Below, in pieces: positions 1 to 5,546 of a stretch of DNA of 9,218 bases. The notes beneath the pieces were generated by a model, which saw only the letters and a list, made by a program, of their open reading frames with translations, did not search any database and was not told the DNA's origin. The number at the start of each line of letters is the position of its first letter. The first letter of the stretch is position 1. The translations under genes and the position numbers were made by a program. Source of the stretch: Candidatus Woesearchaeota archaeon (GTDB taxonomy: Archaea; Nanobdellota; Nanobdellia; Woesearchaeales; GW2011-AR4); contig JACPMT010000070.1 of the NCBI GenBank assembly GCA_016185815.1, positions 1-9,218 of the forward strand, given 5' to 3'.

Positions 1-1
1 A

Positions 2-94
2 AAAGTTAATTTATGTGAATTGGGATCAGGTTACTATGTAACACAATTTACAGGCAAATGCGGTAATAACATCTTCCCTTACATGTACGAGTAA
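2..94 (+). CDS. Possible C-terminal end of an unrecognised protein, cut by the left edge
   Basis: A frame open from the window edge encodes 30 residues before a TAA at 92-94. The peptide includes CELGSGYYVTQFTGKCG and ends NNIFPYMYE. Two cysteines and many aromatic and polar residues would suit the end of a secreted or surface protein, but this is impression only. The length is too short to prove coding, and another frame and a 33-codon minus-strand ORF also cover the area. No family is recognised. If real, the gene runs toward the helicase gene and ends in the structured intergenic region. Confidence 0.3.
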   Translation, partial: KVNLCELGSGYYVTQFTGKCGNNIFPYMYE

Positions 95-130
95 AAGCAG
101 AATTGGTGCATCTATACTCACTCGCATAAT

Positions 131-204
131 TAATTGAGCAATACATGCTCGTTCGTAATAAGCAAAGAACATAATCCATTGCTCAATTATTTGTGTTCTT
201 TGCT
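131..204. repeat. Two interleaved perfect inverted repeats (12 bp and 11 bp)
   Basis: TAATTGAGCAAT at 131-142 is perfectly complementary to ATTGCTCAATTA at 178-189. AGCAAAGAACA at 161-171 is perfectly complementary to TGTTCTTTGCT at 194-204. The arms interleave as A-B-A'-B', so as RNA they form either a pseudoknot or two mutually exclusive hairpins. The linker between A' and B' is only 4 nt and would have to span a 12-bp helix, so a complete classical pseudoknot is strained and a switch between two hairpins is the easier reading. As DNA they could be a protein-binding or recombination site. Nothing in the flanks identifies a known element. Confidence 0.6.
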
Positions 205-210
205 ATAGTT

Positions 211-267
211 CTTACAAGAAGGCCATTGACACAAGCTGCAAGAGGCTTCACCCGGAAGGGTTGTAAG
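211..267 (+). ncRNA. Candidate structured RNA, three-way junction
   Basis: CTTACAA at 211-217 pairs with TTGTAAG at 261-267 as a closing stem. Inside, GAAGGCC at 218-224 pairs with GGCTTC at 244-249 with one bulged base. ACCC and GGGT (250-261 region) flank a GGAA tetraloop, which is of GNRA type only on the plus strand and so suggests that strand. A T-rich stretch (about 279-284) follows. The fold lies just after the interleaved inverted repeats, so both may belong to one RNA of roughly 130-290. The tip resembles that of SRP RNA helix 8, but the conserved asymmetric loop next to it is missing, so it is not called SRP RNA. No known family is assigned. The junction was paired by eye. Confidence 0.35.
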
Positions 268-379
268 CTTCTACAAGAATTTTATTAAAAAACTCAACTT
301 TTCGGAACGAAATCCGCCAGAACTTACGTAACTGATGGAGAAACTAACAAGCGATCGCATATGTGTTGCCTAAATTTTC

Positions 380-2968
380 TTATTCCCTTACCTTTATCTT
401 CGCCATTACCTGCTCGTGCATTCTCCTCACAAACTCTACCTTGTCCTCAATTTTCATCAAGTCGCTAAATCCCTGCAATATCAAATTGAATGCAAACGGC
501 GAAGGCAGGCTTGTATGAATCTCCTTTATCAAAATCTTTTTCTGCTCAATTCCCTCAATTACTTTGGCAGCATTCTCTATGTCCATCAAGTCTTCAAGCA
601 CCTCTCTTCTCGCTTCCTTAAGTATGCAGAAATTTGGATTGATTCTTTTAACGGCATTCATTAAGATCATAGAGCTTACCTGCTGCCTTCCAACCCTTTT
701 TTGATGGCCCATGTAGCTCCTCAATATCATCATTGCCCTTGAAGCGCAGTGCCTGAACCTTCTCTTCAGAACTTCCGTATGCTCGATTGCCATGTCCATT
801 ACCTTCCTCATTTCATTGGACTTGACCAAATTAAATGCCTGCATTACATTAACGCTCTTGTCATAAGCAACATAAAATCCATTGTCATTAATTCCAATTT
901 CAACATCTCTGTGCTGCGTTCTTGCAACTGCAAATGCAACAGCTCTGCTCAAGCAATCATTAACCCTTCTTCCATAAAGGGTGTGGAACACAGCATACTT
1001 TCTCCTGCCTTTATTGTCCGAGTAGTGCTCAATTATAATTCTTGAATGCGACGGAATCTCTGCATAATTGAACTGCTCATAAAAATAATCATAAATTGAC
1101 TCAGCGGCATTTTTGTCGACATACAAATAATCATTAATAAAATCCAGTATTTCTTTTTTCGGCTTATTTGCGCAGAACAGTTCATTCATCAGTTTCCTGA
1201 ATCTTCCTATGTCAAGCGCAAGGTCAAAGCTCAATGGCAGCATTTCAGAAAACCAGCTTGGGATTGTAGGCGGCCTGTAGACAGAGGCATTTACATAGGC
1301 AACCATTCCTTTTGCATGCAGAAATTCGTACTTTTCCCCTCCCAAGACAAATACATCGCCTCTGTGCAGCTTTTCAAGGAATGCCTCGTCAATATGCCCA
1401 ATCGGCTGCTCTCCTACCTTGACAGTTATATATGACTCTTCCGGAATCGTGCCGATGTTTGTCATGTAAATGACCCTTGACATCTTGCCCTTTCTTCCAA
1501 GCTCGCCTGTTTCCTCGTCATGCCATATCTTTGCATAGATGTGCCTGTCCTCCAATGAAATGTATTTTCCGGAAAGGTAATCAATAATTTCGACAAAATC
1601 CTTCCATTCAAGCTCGCTGTAGCAATAGCTCTGCTTTATTAAATTAAATAATTCTTTTATTTTCCATTTTTGCTCAAGGCTCATTCCATGTATTTGCTGC
1701 GCAAGCACATCCAGGCAGTTTTTTGGAATATGTATCTTGTCAATCTTTTTCTCGATTGCGGATTTTAAAAGAACAGCGCACTCGACCAAATCGTCCCTGT
1801 CAAGAACAATGATTCTTGCTTTGACCGTGTCATGTAATTTATGCCCTGATCTTCCTGCTCTCTGCAAGAACCTTGCAACTGACTTTGGAGAGCCAAGGCA
1901 TATCACCAAGTCAATATACCCAATATCAATTCCCAATTCCAATGATGTGCTGGAGACAATTACTTTCAACTCGCCGTTTCTAAGCCGGTTTTCAATCCTG
2001 TGCCTTAATGCCTTTGACAAAGAGCCGTGATGCGCGCCAATATTTTCCGTGTATTTTTTGGGAAACTTTTCTTTCAAATGGTGAACAACCCTTTCTGTTG
2101 CGCTTCTTGTATTTGTAAAAATCAATGTTGTCCTGTGGCTCTGGATTAAATCGTCAATTAATGAATACATTGAGTTGTGCATCATTGCATGCTCCATGTC
2201 AACCAAGTCAGGCACTGGGCTTAAAACTTTCAAATCCATGTTCTTGAGGAACTGCACATCCACAATCTTGCAGTTTCTTAATTCCCCATTTTCATATCCT
2301 ACAAGAAATTTTGCAATCTCTTCCAATGGCGCAATTGTGGCGCTTAAGCCAATCCTTGTCATTGAAGGGGAAATCCTGTTCAGCCTTTCAACCGACAAAG
2401 ACAAATGGGTTCCTCTCTTGTTTTCAGCCAATGCATGTATTTCATCTGCAATAAACCATTCAACGTTTTTTAACAATTCTCTGAATTTTATCGATGTTAA
2501 AACTATTGCCAAGCTTTCCGGCGTGGTTATCAAGATATGCGGCGGATGTTTTAACATTTTTGCCCTTTCCGAAGCTGAAGTGTCGCCTGTCCTTACTGCA
2601 ACCCTTATGTTTAATTTCTTTCCTGCAATTTTTTCCATCTCTTTTAACGGCTCGACCAGGTTTACATGAATGTCGTTGCTTAATGCCTTTAACGGGCTCA
2701 CATAAACACAATAAATGCGATTTTCAAGAATCCCCTTTTCGCTTGAGTCAATCAGCTCATTTAAAATCGACAAGAAAGCAGTCAAAGTCTTTGTCGCGCC
2801 TGTCGGAGCGCTTACAAGAATATTATTCCTTGAATGAATTTCCATCACTCCAAACAGCTGCGGCAGTGAGAATTCTTTGAACCTTGTGAAGAACCATTTA
2901 TCAACAACAGGATTCAAGATATGCCTGATTTGCTCTGGCTTGTACGGTTTTTCTATATGTTCTATCAT
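380..2968 (-). CDS. lhr: Lhr-type superfamily 2 DEIH-box helicase
   Basis: A complete 862-aa helicase of the Lhr / archaeal ASH-Ski2 type, ATP-dependent nucleic-acid remodelling enzymes linked to DNA repair and RNA processing. The first RecA domain (about 25-225) has motif I SAPTGATKT (53-61), the DEIH box (175-178) and motif III SAT (209-211). The second (about 245-430) has IFTNTRSATERVV, TSLELGIDIG and motif VI QRAGRSGH (369-376). The rest matches the length of the winged-helix and Lhr-core region. Motif I is odd: the usual GSGKT reads GATKT, with threonine for the glycine before the catalytic lysine. The codons are clear (GGC GCG ACA AAG ACT). The ATG start is preceded by an A/T-rich leader without a Shine-Dalgarno site. 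Divergent from the eS19 gene. Family assignment is firm; the substrate is unknown. Confidence 0.93.
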   Translation of the reverse strand: MIEHIEKPYKPEQIRHILNPVVDKWFFTRFKEFSLPQLFGVMEIHSRNNILVSAPTGATKTLTAFLSILNELIDSSEKGILENRIYCVYVSPLKALSNDIHVNLVEPLKEMEKIAGKKLNIRVAVRTGDTSASERAKMLKHPPHILITTPESLAIVLTSIKFRELLKNVEWFIADEIHALAENKRGTHLSLSVERLNRISPSMTRIGLSATIAPLEEIAKFLVGYENGELRNCKIVDVQFLKNMDLKVLSPVPDLVDMEHAMMHNSMYSLIDDLIQSHRTTLIFTNTRSATERVVHHLKEKFPKKYTENIGAHHGSLSKALRHRIENRLRNGELKVIVSSTSLELGIDIGYIDLVICLGSPKSVARFLQRAGRSGHKLHDTVKARIIVLDRDDLVECAVLLKSAIEKKIDKIHIPKNCLDVLAQQIHGMSLEQKWKIKELFNLIKQSYCYSELEWKDFVEIIDYLSGKYISLEDRHIYAKIWHDEETGELGRKGKMSRVIYMTNIGTIPEESYITVKVGEQPIGHIDEAFLEKLHRGDVFVLGGEKYEFLHAKGMVAYVNASVYRPPTIPSWFSEMLPLSFDLALDIGRFRKLMNELFCANKPKKEILDFINDYLYVDKNAAESIYDYFYEQFNYAEIPSHSRIIIEHYSDNKGRRKYAVFHTLYGRRVNDCLSRAVAFAVARTQHRDVEIGINDNGFYVAYDKSVNVMQAFNLVKSNEMRKVMDMAIEHTEVLKRRFRHCASRAMMILRSYMGHQKRVGRQQVSSMILMNAVKRINPNFCILKEARREVLEDLMDIENAAKVIEGIEQKKILIKEIHTSLPSPFAFNLILQGFSDLMKIEDKVEFVRRMHEQVMAKIKVRE

Positions 2969-3030
2969 TTTATTTCTATATGGAAAATAAATATCTGTAC
3001 ATCAAATGTTACTAAATAATAATGCGAAGA

Positions 3031-3040
3031 AATTTATTAA
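3031..3040 (-). promoter_or_regulatory. TATA-like box for the Lhr helicase gene
   Basis: Read on the minus strand this is TTAATAAATT, within CCTTAATAAATTTCTTC. The same TTAATAAATTT core occurs upstream of the transcription factor B gene. It is 63 nt from the ATG, which would give a leader of about 35 nt. Other A/T-rich stretches closer to the start could serve instead. Confidence 0.35.
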
Positions 3041-3064
3041 GGTTTTGATTTGGGTTTTCAAAAA

Positions 3065-3077
3065 GATATATTTTTAA
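3065..3077 (+). promoter_or_regulatory. Possible TATA box upstream of the tandem hairpins
   Basis: ATATATTTTTAAA lies about 25-35 nt before the first of two small hairpins at 3103-3138. This spacing fits an archaeal promoter starting transcription near 3100, toward eS19. The whole region is AT-rich, so a chance match is possible. Confidence 0.3.
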
Positions 3078-3102
3078 ACACAATAAAATTCCTTATTTAT
3101 GC

Positions 3103-3138
3103 GCTAATCCAATTAGCCAATCTAACACCGCAAGGTGT
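3103..3138 (+). other. Two tandem short hairpins in the eS19 upstream region
   Basis: GCTAAT (3103-3108) pairs with ATTAGC (3112-3117) across a CCA loop. ACACC (3125-3129) pairs with GGTGT (3134-3138) across GCAA, a GNRA tetraloop on the plus strand. They sit 40-75 nt before the repeated structured element. They could be the 5' part of a long eS19 leader, a separate small RNA, or an operator. Neither hairpin has a counterpart before the second element copy. Confidence 0.35.
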
Positions 3139-3176
3139 GAAAGAAACAATTTAATAAAAACAAAATTCAAAAATAA

Positions 3177-3277
3177 CGAGAGCGACTTTTAAATACATAA
3201 GTGAAAAAAGTAAAGCGCTTTTGATGTTTATTGTTGTGTATAGGCGAGGTGGTCGGATGCCACCGAGCACTAGAATT
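3177..3277 (+). ncRNA. Structured RNA element, copy 1 (upstream of eS19)
   Basis: This 101-nt element has a paralogue at 4240-4354. Identical blocks are CGAGAGCGACTTTTA, AAAAGTAAA, CGCTT, ATAGGCGAGG and CCGAGCACTAGAATT. Hairpin I pairs AGCG (3181-3184) with CGCT (3216-3219) and ACTTTT (3185-3190) with AAAAGT (3206-3211), leaving a 3' bulge AAAG. Hairpin II pairs GC (3244-3245) with GC (3267-3268), then a tandem G.A/A.G step, then GGTGG (3248-3252) with CCACC (3260-3264) around a small loop. A small TGCC-GAA-GGCA hairpin (3278-3288) follows. The element ends 54 nt before the eS19 ATG. It may be an mRNA leader or a separate small RNA with the mRNA starting after it. It matches no RNA family I know. 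Confidence 0.65.
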
Positions 3278-3296
3278 TGCCGAAGGCAGATTAAAA

Positions 3297-3317
3297 AAAT
3301 TTATTGAAAATAAATTT
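3297..3317 (+). promoter_or_regulatory. 9-bp inverted repeat / TATA-like region before eS19
   Basis: AAATTTATT (3297-3305) and AATAAATTT (3309-3317) form a perfect inverted repeat around GAA. The first arm doubles as a TATA-like box about 26-35 nt before the ATG at 3332. That would give a leaderless or nearly leaderless eS19 mRNA, in which case the element at 3177-3277 would be a separate transcript. It could equally be a hairpin in a longer leader. Confidence 0.4.
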
Positions 3318-3331
3318 ACCAAAAACAAAAA

Positions 3332-3856
3332 ATGACAACAATGTATGATGTTGACCCGCAGGGGCTGATTTCCGAAACAGCTGAAGAGCTGAAGAAAATC
3401 CCTGAAATTAAGGCGCCGTTGTGGGCATCTTTTGCAAAGACCGGCATGCACAAGGAAAGGCCTCCTGCCAATGAGGACTGGTGGTATATGAGGACAGCCT
3501 CTGTTTTGAGGACAGTGTACCGCTTCGGCCCTGTGGGAGTTTCCAAGCTAAGGACAAAGTACGGCGGCAAAAAAAACAGGGGCGTAAAGAAAGAGCATTT
3601 CTACAAGGGTTCAGGCAATATACTGAGAAAATCGCTGCAGCAGCTTGAAAAGGCAGGCTTTGTAAAATTTGTTGAAAAGGGTGTGCACAAAGGCAGGATT
3701 ATAACTCCAAAGGGCAGGTCGTTTTTGGACAAGATAGCAACCAATATTCATGGCATCAGGCCAAAGCAGGAAGCTCAAATTGAAATCAAAAAAGAAGCTG
3801 CAGAAACAAAACAGGAGCAGAAAGCAGCCAAAAAACCCGAGGACAAAAGCCAGTAA
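3332..3856 (+). CDS. rps19e: 30S ribosomal protein eS19 (S19e)
   Basis: This 174-aa protein opens MTTMYDVDPQGLI, like archaeal eS19 (M-x-T-x-YDV). It keeps the family core, including WWYMRTASVLRTVYRFGPVG, SKLRTKYGG, a YKGSGNILRKSLQQLE segment and GRIITPKGRSFLDKIA. eS19 is a small-subunit protein of archaeal and eukaryotic ribosomes needed for 30S maturation. The core ends near residue 147. The last ~27 residues are a Lys/Glu/Gln-rich low-complexity tail, so the protein is longer than the usual ~150 aa. The first ATG is chosen because residues 1-5 match the family; an internal ATG lies three codons on. No Shine-Dalgarno site is visible. It leads a cluster with the PDCD5 gene 5 nt downstream, an order known from many archaea. 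Confidence 0.96.
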   Translation: MTTMYDVDPQGLISETAEELKKIPEIKAPLWASFAKTGMHKERPPANEDWWYMRTASVLRTVYRFGPVGVSKLRTKYGGKKNRGVKKEHFYKGSGNILRKSLQQLEKAGFVKFVEKGVHKGRIITPKGRSFLDKIATNIHGIRPKQEAQIEIKKEAAETKQEQKAAKKPEDKSQ

Positions 3857-3861
3857 ACCAA

Positions 3862-4197
3862 ATGCCTACTCTTGATGAAATTAAAAAAAGGAAGCTTGAG
3901 GAACTGATGCAGCTGCAGCAGGAAAAAATGCAGCAGCAGTCCCATGAGCATGCACAGATACAGCAGCAGATTGAGCAGATGGAAAGCATTGCAAAACAAT
4001 TCATGACAAAGGATGCTTTGGCAAGGTACGGAAACCTGAAAACAGCCCATCAAGAAAAGGCATTGCAGCTGCTGATTATTTTGTTCCAGGCGATACAAAA
4101 AGGCCAGGTGCAGGGCAAAATTGACGATTCAACGCTGAAAAAGGTTTTAGAGCAATTGACTCCAAAGAAAAAAGAGATTAAGATTAAGAGGGTTTAA
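3862..4197 (+). CDS. PDCD5-family DNA-binding protein
   Basis: A 111-aa protein of the PDCD5/TFAR19 family, small helical nucleic-acid-associated proteins that in archaea usually follow eS19. The N-terminal half is a Gln/Lys/Glu-rich helix (MPTLDEIKKRKLEELMQLQ onward). The core helices contain FMTKDALARYGNLKTAHQEK and ALQLLIILFQAIQKGQ, followed by the typical KIDDSTLKKVLEQL and a basic end. Length is normal for the family. The ATG lies 5 nt after the eS19 stop with no clear Shine-Dalgarno site, so coupled translation is likely. Its function in archaea is unsettled. The context ties it to the ribosomal cluster. Confidence 0.9.
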   Translation: MPTLDEIKKRKLEELMQLQQEKMQQQSHEHAQIQQQIEQMESIAKQFMTKDALARYGNLKTAHQEKALQLLIILFQAIQKGQVQGKIDDSTLKKVLEQLTPKKKEIKIKRV

Positions 4198-4239
4198 AAC
4201 AATATTAAACAACATTCACACAAAAATTATTCAAAAAAT

Positions 4240-4354
4240 CGAGAGCGACTTTTAGACGCATATCGTGATAAAAGTAAACCGCTTGTGATTTAATTATTGA
4301 ATCAATAGGCGAGGCTGAGCGTGTGGCAGAACAGCGAAGCCGAGCACTAGAATT
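4240..4354 (+). ncRNA. Structured RNA element, copy 2 (upstream of eL39)
   Basis: This is the paralogue of 3177-3277, 115 nt long because the loop of hairpin II is larger. Hairpin I pairs AGCG (4244-4247) with CGCT (4280-4283) and ACTTTT (4248-4253) with AAAAGT (4270-4275), with a 3' bulge AAAC. Its apical stem ACG/CGT differs in sequence from TAC/GTG in copy 1 but still pairs. Hairpin II pairs GC with GC around the same tandem G.A/A.G step, then GGCT (4313-4316) with AGCC (4338-4341). Two of those pairs are compensatory changes relative to copy 1 (T-A to C-G, G-C to T-A). It begins 42 nt after the PDCD5 stop and ends 52 nt before the eL39 ATG, almost the same spacing as copy 1. Confidence 0.65.
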
Positions 4355-4362
4355 GCAAAGCG

Positions 4363-4373
4363 GATATAAAATT
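4363..4373 (+). promoter_or_regulatory. TATA-like box before eL39
   Basis: GATATAAAATT lies 34-44 nt before the eL39 ATG at 4407, directly after structured element copy 2. It would place a transcript start near 4393-4400, giving a very short leader. If used, copy 2 would be a separate RNA or part only of a longer upstream transcript. Confidence 0.4.
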
Positions 4374-4406
4374 CAAAGAAAAATACAAATTATAAAATCA
4401 AATAAA

Positions 4407-4580
4407 ATGGCGCGATACAAGCATCCCAGCAGGAAGAAAAGGCTGGCAAGATTCAGAAAGCAGACTAGATGGGCGCCGTTCTGGACAGTGCCAAAGATAT
4501 ACGGCAAGACAAGAAGGATACATCCGGGCAGGCACACAAAATTAAAGAGAAGCTGGCGAAGGACAAAGACAAAGGCATAA
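4407..4580 (+). CDS. rpl39e: 50S ribosomal protein eL39 (L39e)
   Basis: A 57-aa, strongly basic protein starting MARYKHPSRKKRLARFRKQ, with W-A-P-F-W-T-V at 22-28 and ending SWRRTKTKA. The layout matches eL39: basic N-terminus, K-Q-x-R-x-x-P-x-W, and the C-terminal W-R-R-T-K. eL39 is a tiny large-subunit protein lining the peptide exit tunnel in archaea and eukaryotes. The frame stays open upstream to 4323, but the family begins at the ATG chosen here, and the extra upstream region is structured element copy 2. The family is usually about 50 residues, so this is slightly long. The next gene starts 2 nt after the stop. No Shine-Dalgarno site is seen. Confidence 0.93.
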   Translation: MARYKHPSRKKRLARFRKQTRWAPFWTVPKIYGKTRRIHPGRHTKLKRSWRRTKTKA

Positions 4581-4582
4581 AG

Positions 4583-4849
4583 ATGGCAAACACCACACCA
4601 GCAATAAAGGCATCAACGATAAAATATGATAAACCTTATGATGGCTTGTTTAATGGTTTGGAGGGGTTCAGGTATATAATAATACTGCAAAAAAGGGGAA
4701 GAGACATAACAGATGTTATTGTTATGCCCAGCGAAGATTCAAAAATACCGTTCATACCAGAGCGTGTAAAGCCCGAGATTTCAAATTACATATACAGAAC
4801 TTGGGATTACAAAAAAGAACCGCGATATGTAAGCCCGATGATGAATTAA
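4583..4849 (+). CDS. Unrecognised 88-aa protein between eL39 and eL31
   Basis: I do not recognise a family. The product is soluble, with no membrane segment or signal peptide. Its middle, GLEGFRYIIILQKRGRDITD, reads like a beta strand and turn, followed by VIVMPSEDSKIPFIP. The C-terminal part is aromatic and basic (ISNYIYRTWDYKKEPRY). The ATG lies 2 nt after the eL39 stop, and the TAA is separated from the eL31 ATG by one base. This tight packing is the main evidence that it is real and co-translated. In many archaea eL39 and eL31 are direct neighbours, so this looks like a lineage-specific insertion. A ribosome-related role is inferred from position only. Confidence 0.75.
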   Translation: MANTTPAIKASTIKYDKPYDGLFNGLEGFRYIIILQKRGRDITDVIVMPSEDSKIPFIPERVKPEISNYIYRTWDYKKEPRYVSPMMN

Positions 4850-4850
4850 G

Positions 4851-5257
4851 ATGGCAAAGAAAGAAGAAGCGTCAAAAACAGTTTTGGAAAGGGTTTACAG
4901 CATTCCGCTTAGAAGGGAGACTTTGAAGGTGCCGCCTTTCAAAAAGGCAAATAAGGCAGTCAAGACAGTCAAGCAGTTCATCTCAAGGCACATGAAATCT
5001 GAAAATGTGGTCAGCCTAAAGTTGAGGAAAAGAAAGCTGCAAAAAAAGAGGAAAAAGAAACAAAAGCGGAAAAGCCCGAGGAGAAACTTGAAAAGGAAGT
5101 TGAAGAAATAAAGGAAGAAAAAGCTGAAGAGGCAAAAAAGATAGAGAAGGAAGAGATAAAAGAGCTGCAGAAAGAGCATCATCCGCAGCATGCTCCAAGA
5201 ATGCCTGCAAAGCCGAAAATGCAGGAATCGCATCCCACTGCGCCGAGAAGTGTTTAG
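4851..5257 (+). pseudogene. rpl31e: Ribosomal protein eL31 (L31e), internally deleted and frameshifted
   Basis: The first ~54 codons are clear eL31: VLERVYSIPLRRETLKVPPF, KKANKAVKTVKQFISRHMK, then SENVV. The second half of the domain, normally with the L-W-x-R/K-G-I and P-P-x-x-V-x-V segments, is missing. In the starting frame a K/R-only stretch follows and ends at 5111. Another frame, open from 5003 to a TAG at 5255-5257, encodes a coherent Lys/Glu/Ala tail (QPKVEEKKAAKKEEKE onward) ending PTAPRSV. The K/R stretch is what that tail looks like out of frame. The simplest reading is loss of part of the gene near 5010 with a net -1 shift. It may be a real lesion, an assembly collapse or programmed shifting. 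eL31 normally sits near the exit tunnel and would be expected to be intact. Confidence 0.75.
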
Positions 5258-5278
5258 TTTATTGATGCTAATGAATAA

Positions 5279-5292
5279 TTTTTATGATTTTT
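5279..5292 (+). terminator. T-rich terminator after the ribosomal cluster
   Basis: Two runs of five T (5279-5283 and 5288-5292) lie 22-35 nt after the stop of the eL31 tail frame, where the cluster meets minus-strand genes. Archaeal RNA polymerase commonly terminates at such T tracts. There is no strong hairpin. Confidence 0.4.
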
Positions 5293-5306
5293 AATGATAG
5301 TTGATA

Positions 5307-5525
5307 TCATTTCTGAGATAAAAGCCTTTGGTATGGGCGCGCAATTCTATGGTATAAAGCACATATATCACTTAACTCTTGGTCTCTAGACAAGCCGCCA
5401 GGCACAGAATTAAATGTATTGGAATATTCAGTCGCAAACTACACCGCTTCTTTTGAAAATCCTTTCTTGATTAATTCTCTGCTCAAGTGCATTGCTTGAT
5501 CTGCAATAGTATTGCCGCTAATCAT
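5307..5525 (-). pseudogene. Short ORF interrupted by one in-frame TAG, unrecognised
   Basis: The minus strand from 5525 encodes 28 residues with a protein-like helix (MHLSRELIKKGFSKEAV) and then TAG at 5439-5441. The same frame continues for 43 more codons with a credible sequence (FATEYSNTFNSVPGG, then LSDICALYHRIARPYQRLL) to a TGA at 5307-5309. It starts 21 nt after the transcription factor B stop, behind a T tract and without a Shine-Dalgarno site. A single sense-to-stop change in a ~72-aa gene, a genuine 28-aa protein, or readthrough would all fit. Pyrrolysine is possible in archaea in principle, but nothing here supports it. The open stretch after TAG is short enough to arise by chance. 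No family is recognised. Confidence 0.4.
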
Positions 5526-5536
5526 TTTAAGAAATC

Positions 5537-5543
5537 AAAAAAA
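5537..5543 (-). terminator. T tract after transcription factor B
   Basis: On the minus strand seven consecutive T follow the transcription factor B stop by 3 nt. This fits archaeal T-tract termination and would separate that gene from the short ORF downstream. No hairpin precedes it. Confidence 0.4.
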
Positions 5544-5546
5544 GAA

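Noticed and set aside
250..261. ACCC-GGAA-GGGT tip looking like SRP RNA helix 8
   Set aside because: The conserved asymmetric loop and long helix of the SRP S domain are missing.
330..345. CTGATGGAGAAAC resembling a hammerhead ribozyme core
   Set aside because: The core should be CUGANGA, then a stem, then GAAA. Here the A is G and there is no stem II between the parts.
351..358. GCGATCGC octamer identical to the cyanobacterial HIP1 palindrome
   Set aside because: Single copy in the window and the gene content is archaeal, so it is coincidence.
2175..2880. Plus-strand open frames opposite the helicase gene
   Set aside because: They are antisense to conserved helicase motifs and show no recognisable protein features.
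3177..3277. Reading the repeated element as a box C/D or H/ACA guide RNA
   Set aside because: No paired C (RUGAUGA) and D (CUGA) boxes at the ends, and no ACA after both hairpins with a guide pocket of normal shape.
4895..5233. Long minus-strand frames rich in Phe/Leu opposite eL31
   Set aside because: These are mirror images of the Lys/Glu-rich tail coding sequence, with no promoter or family resemblance.
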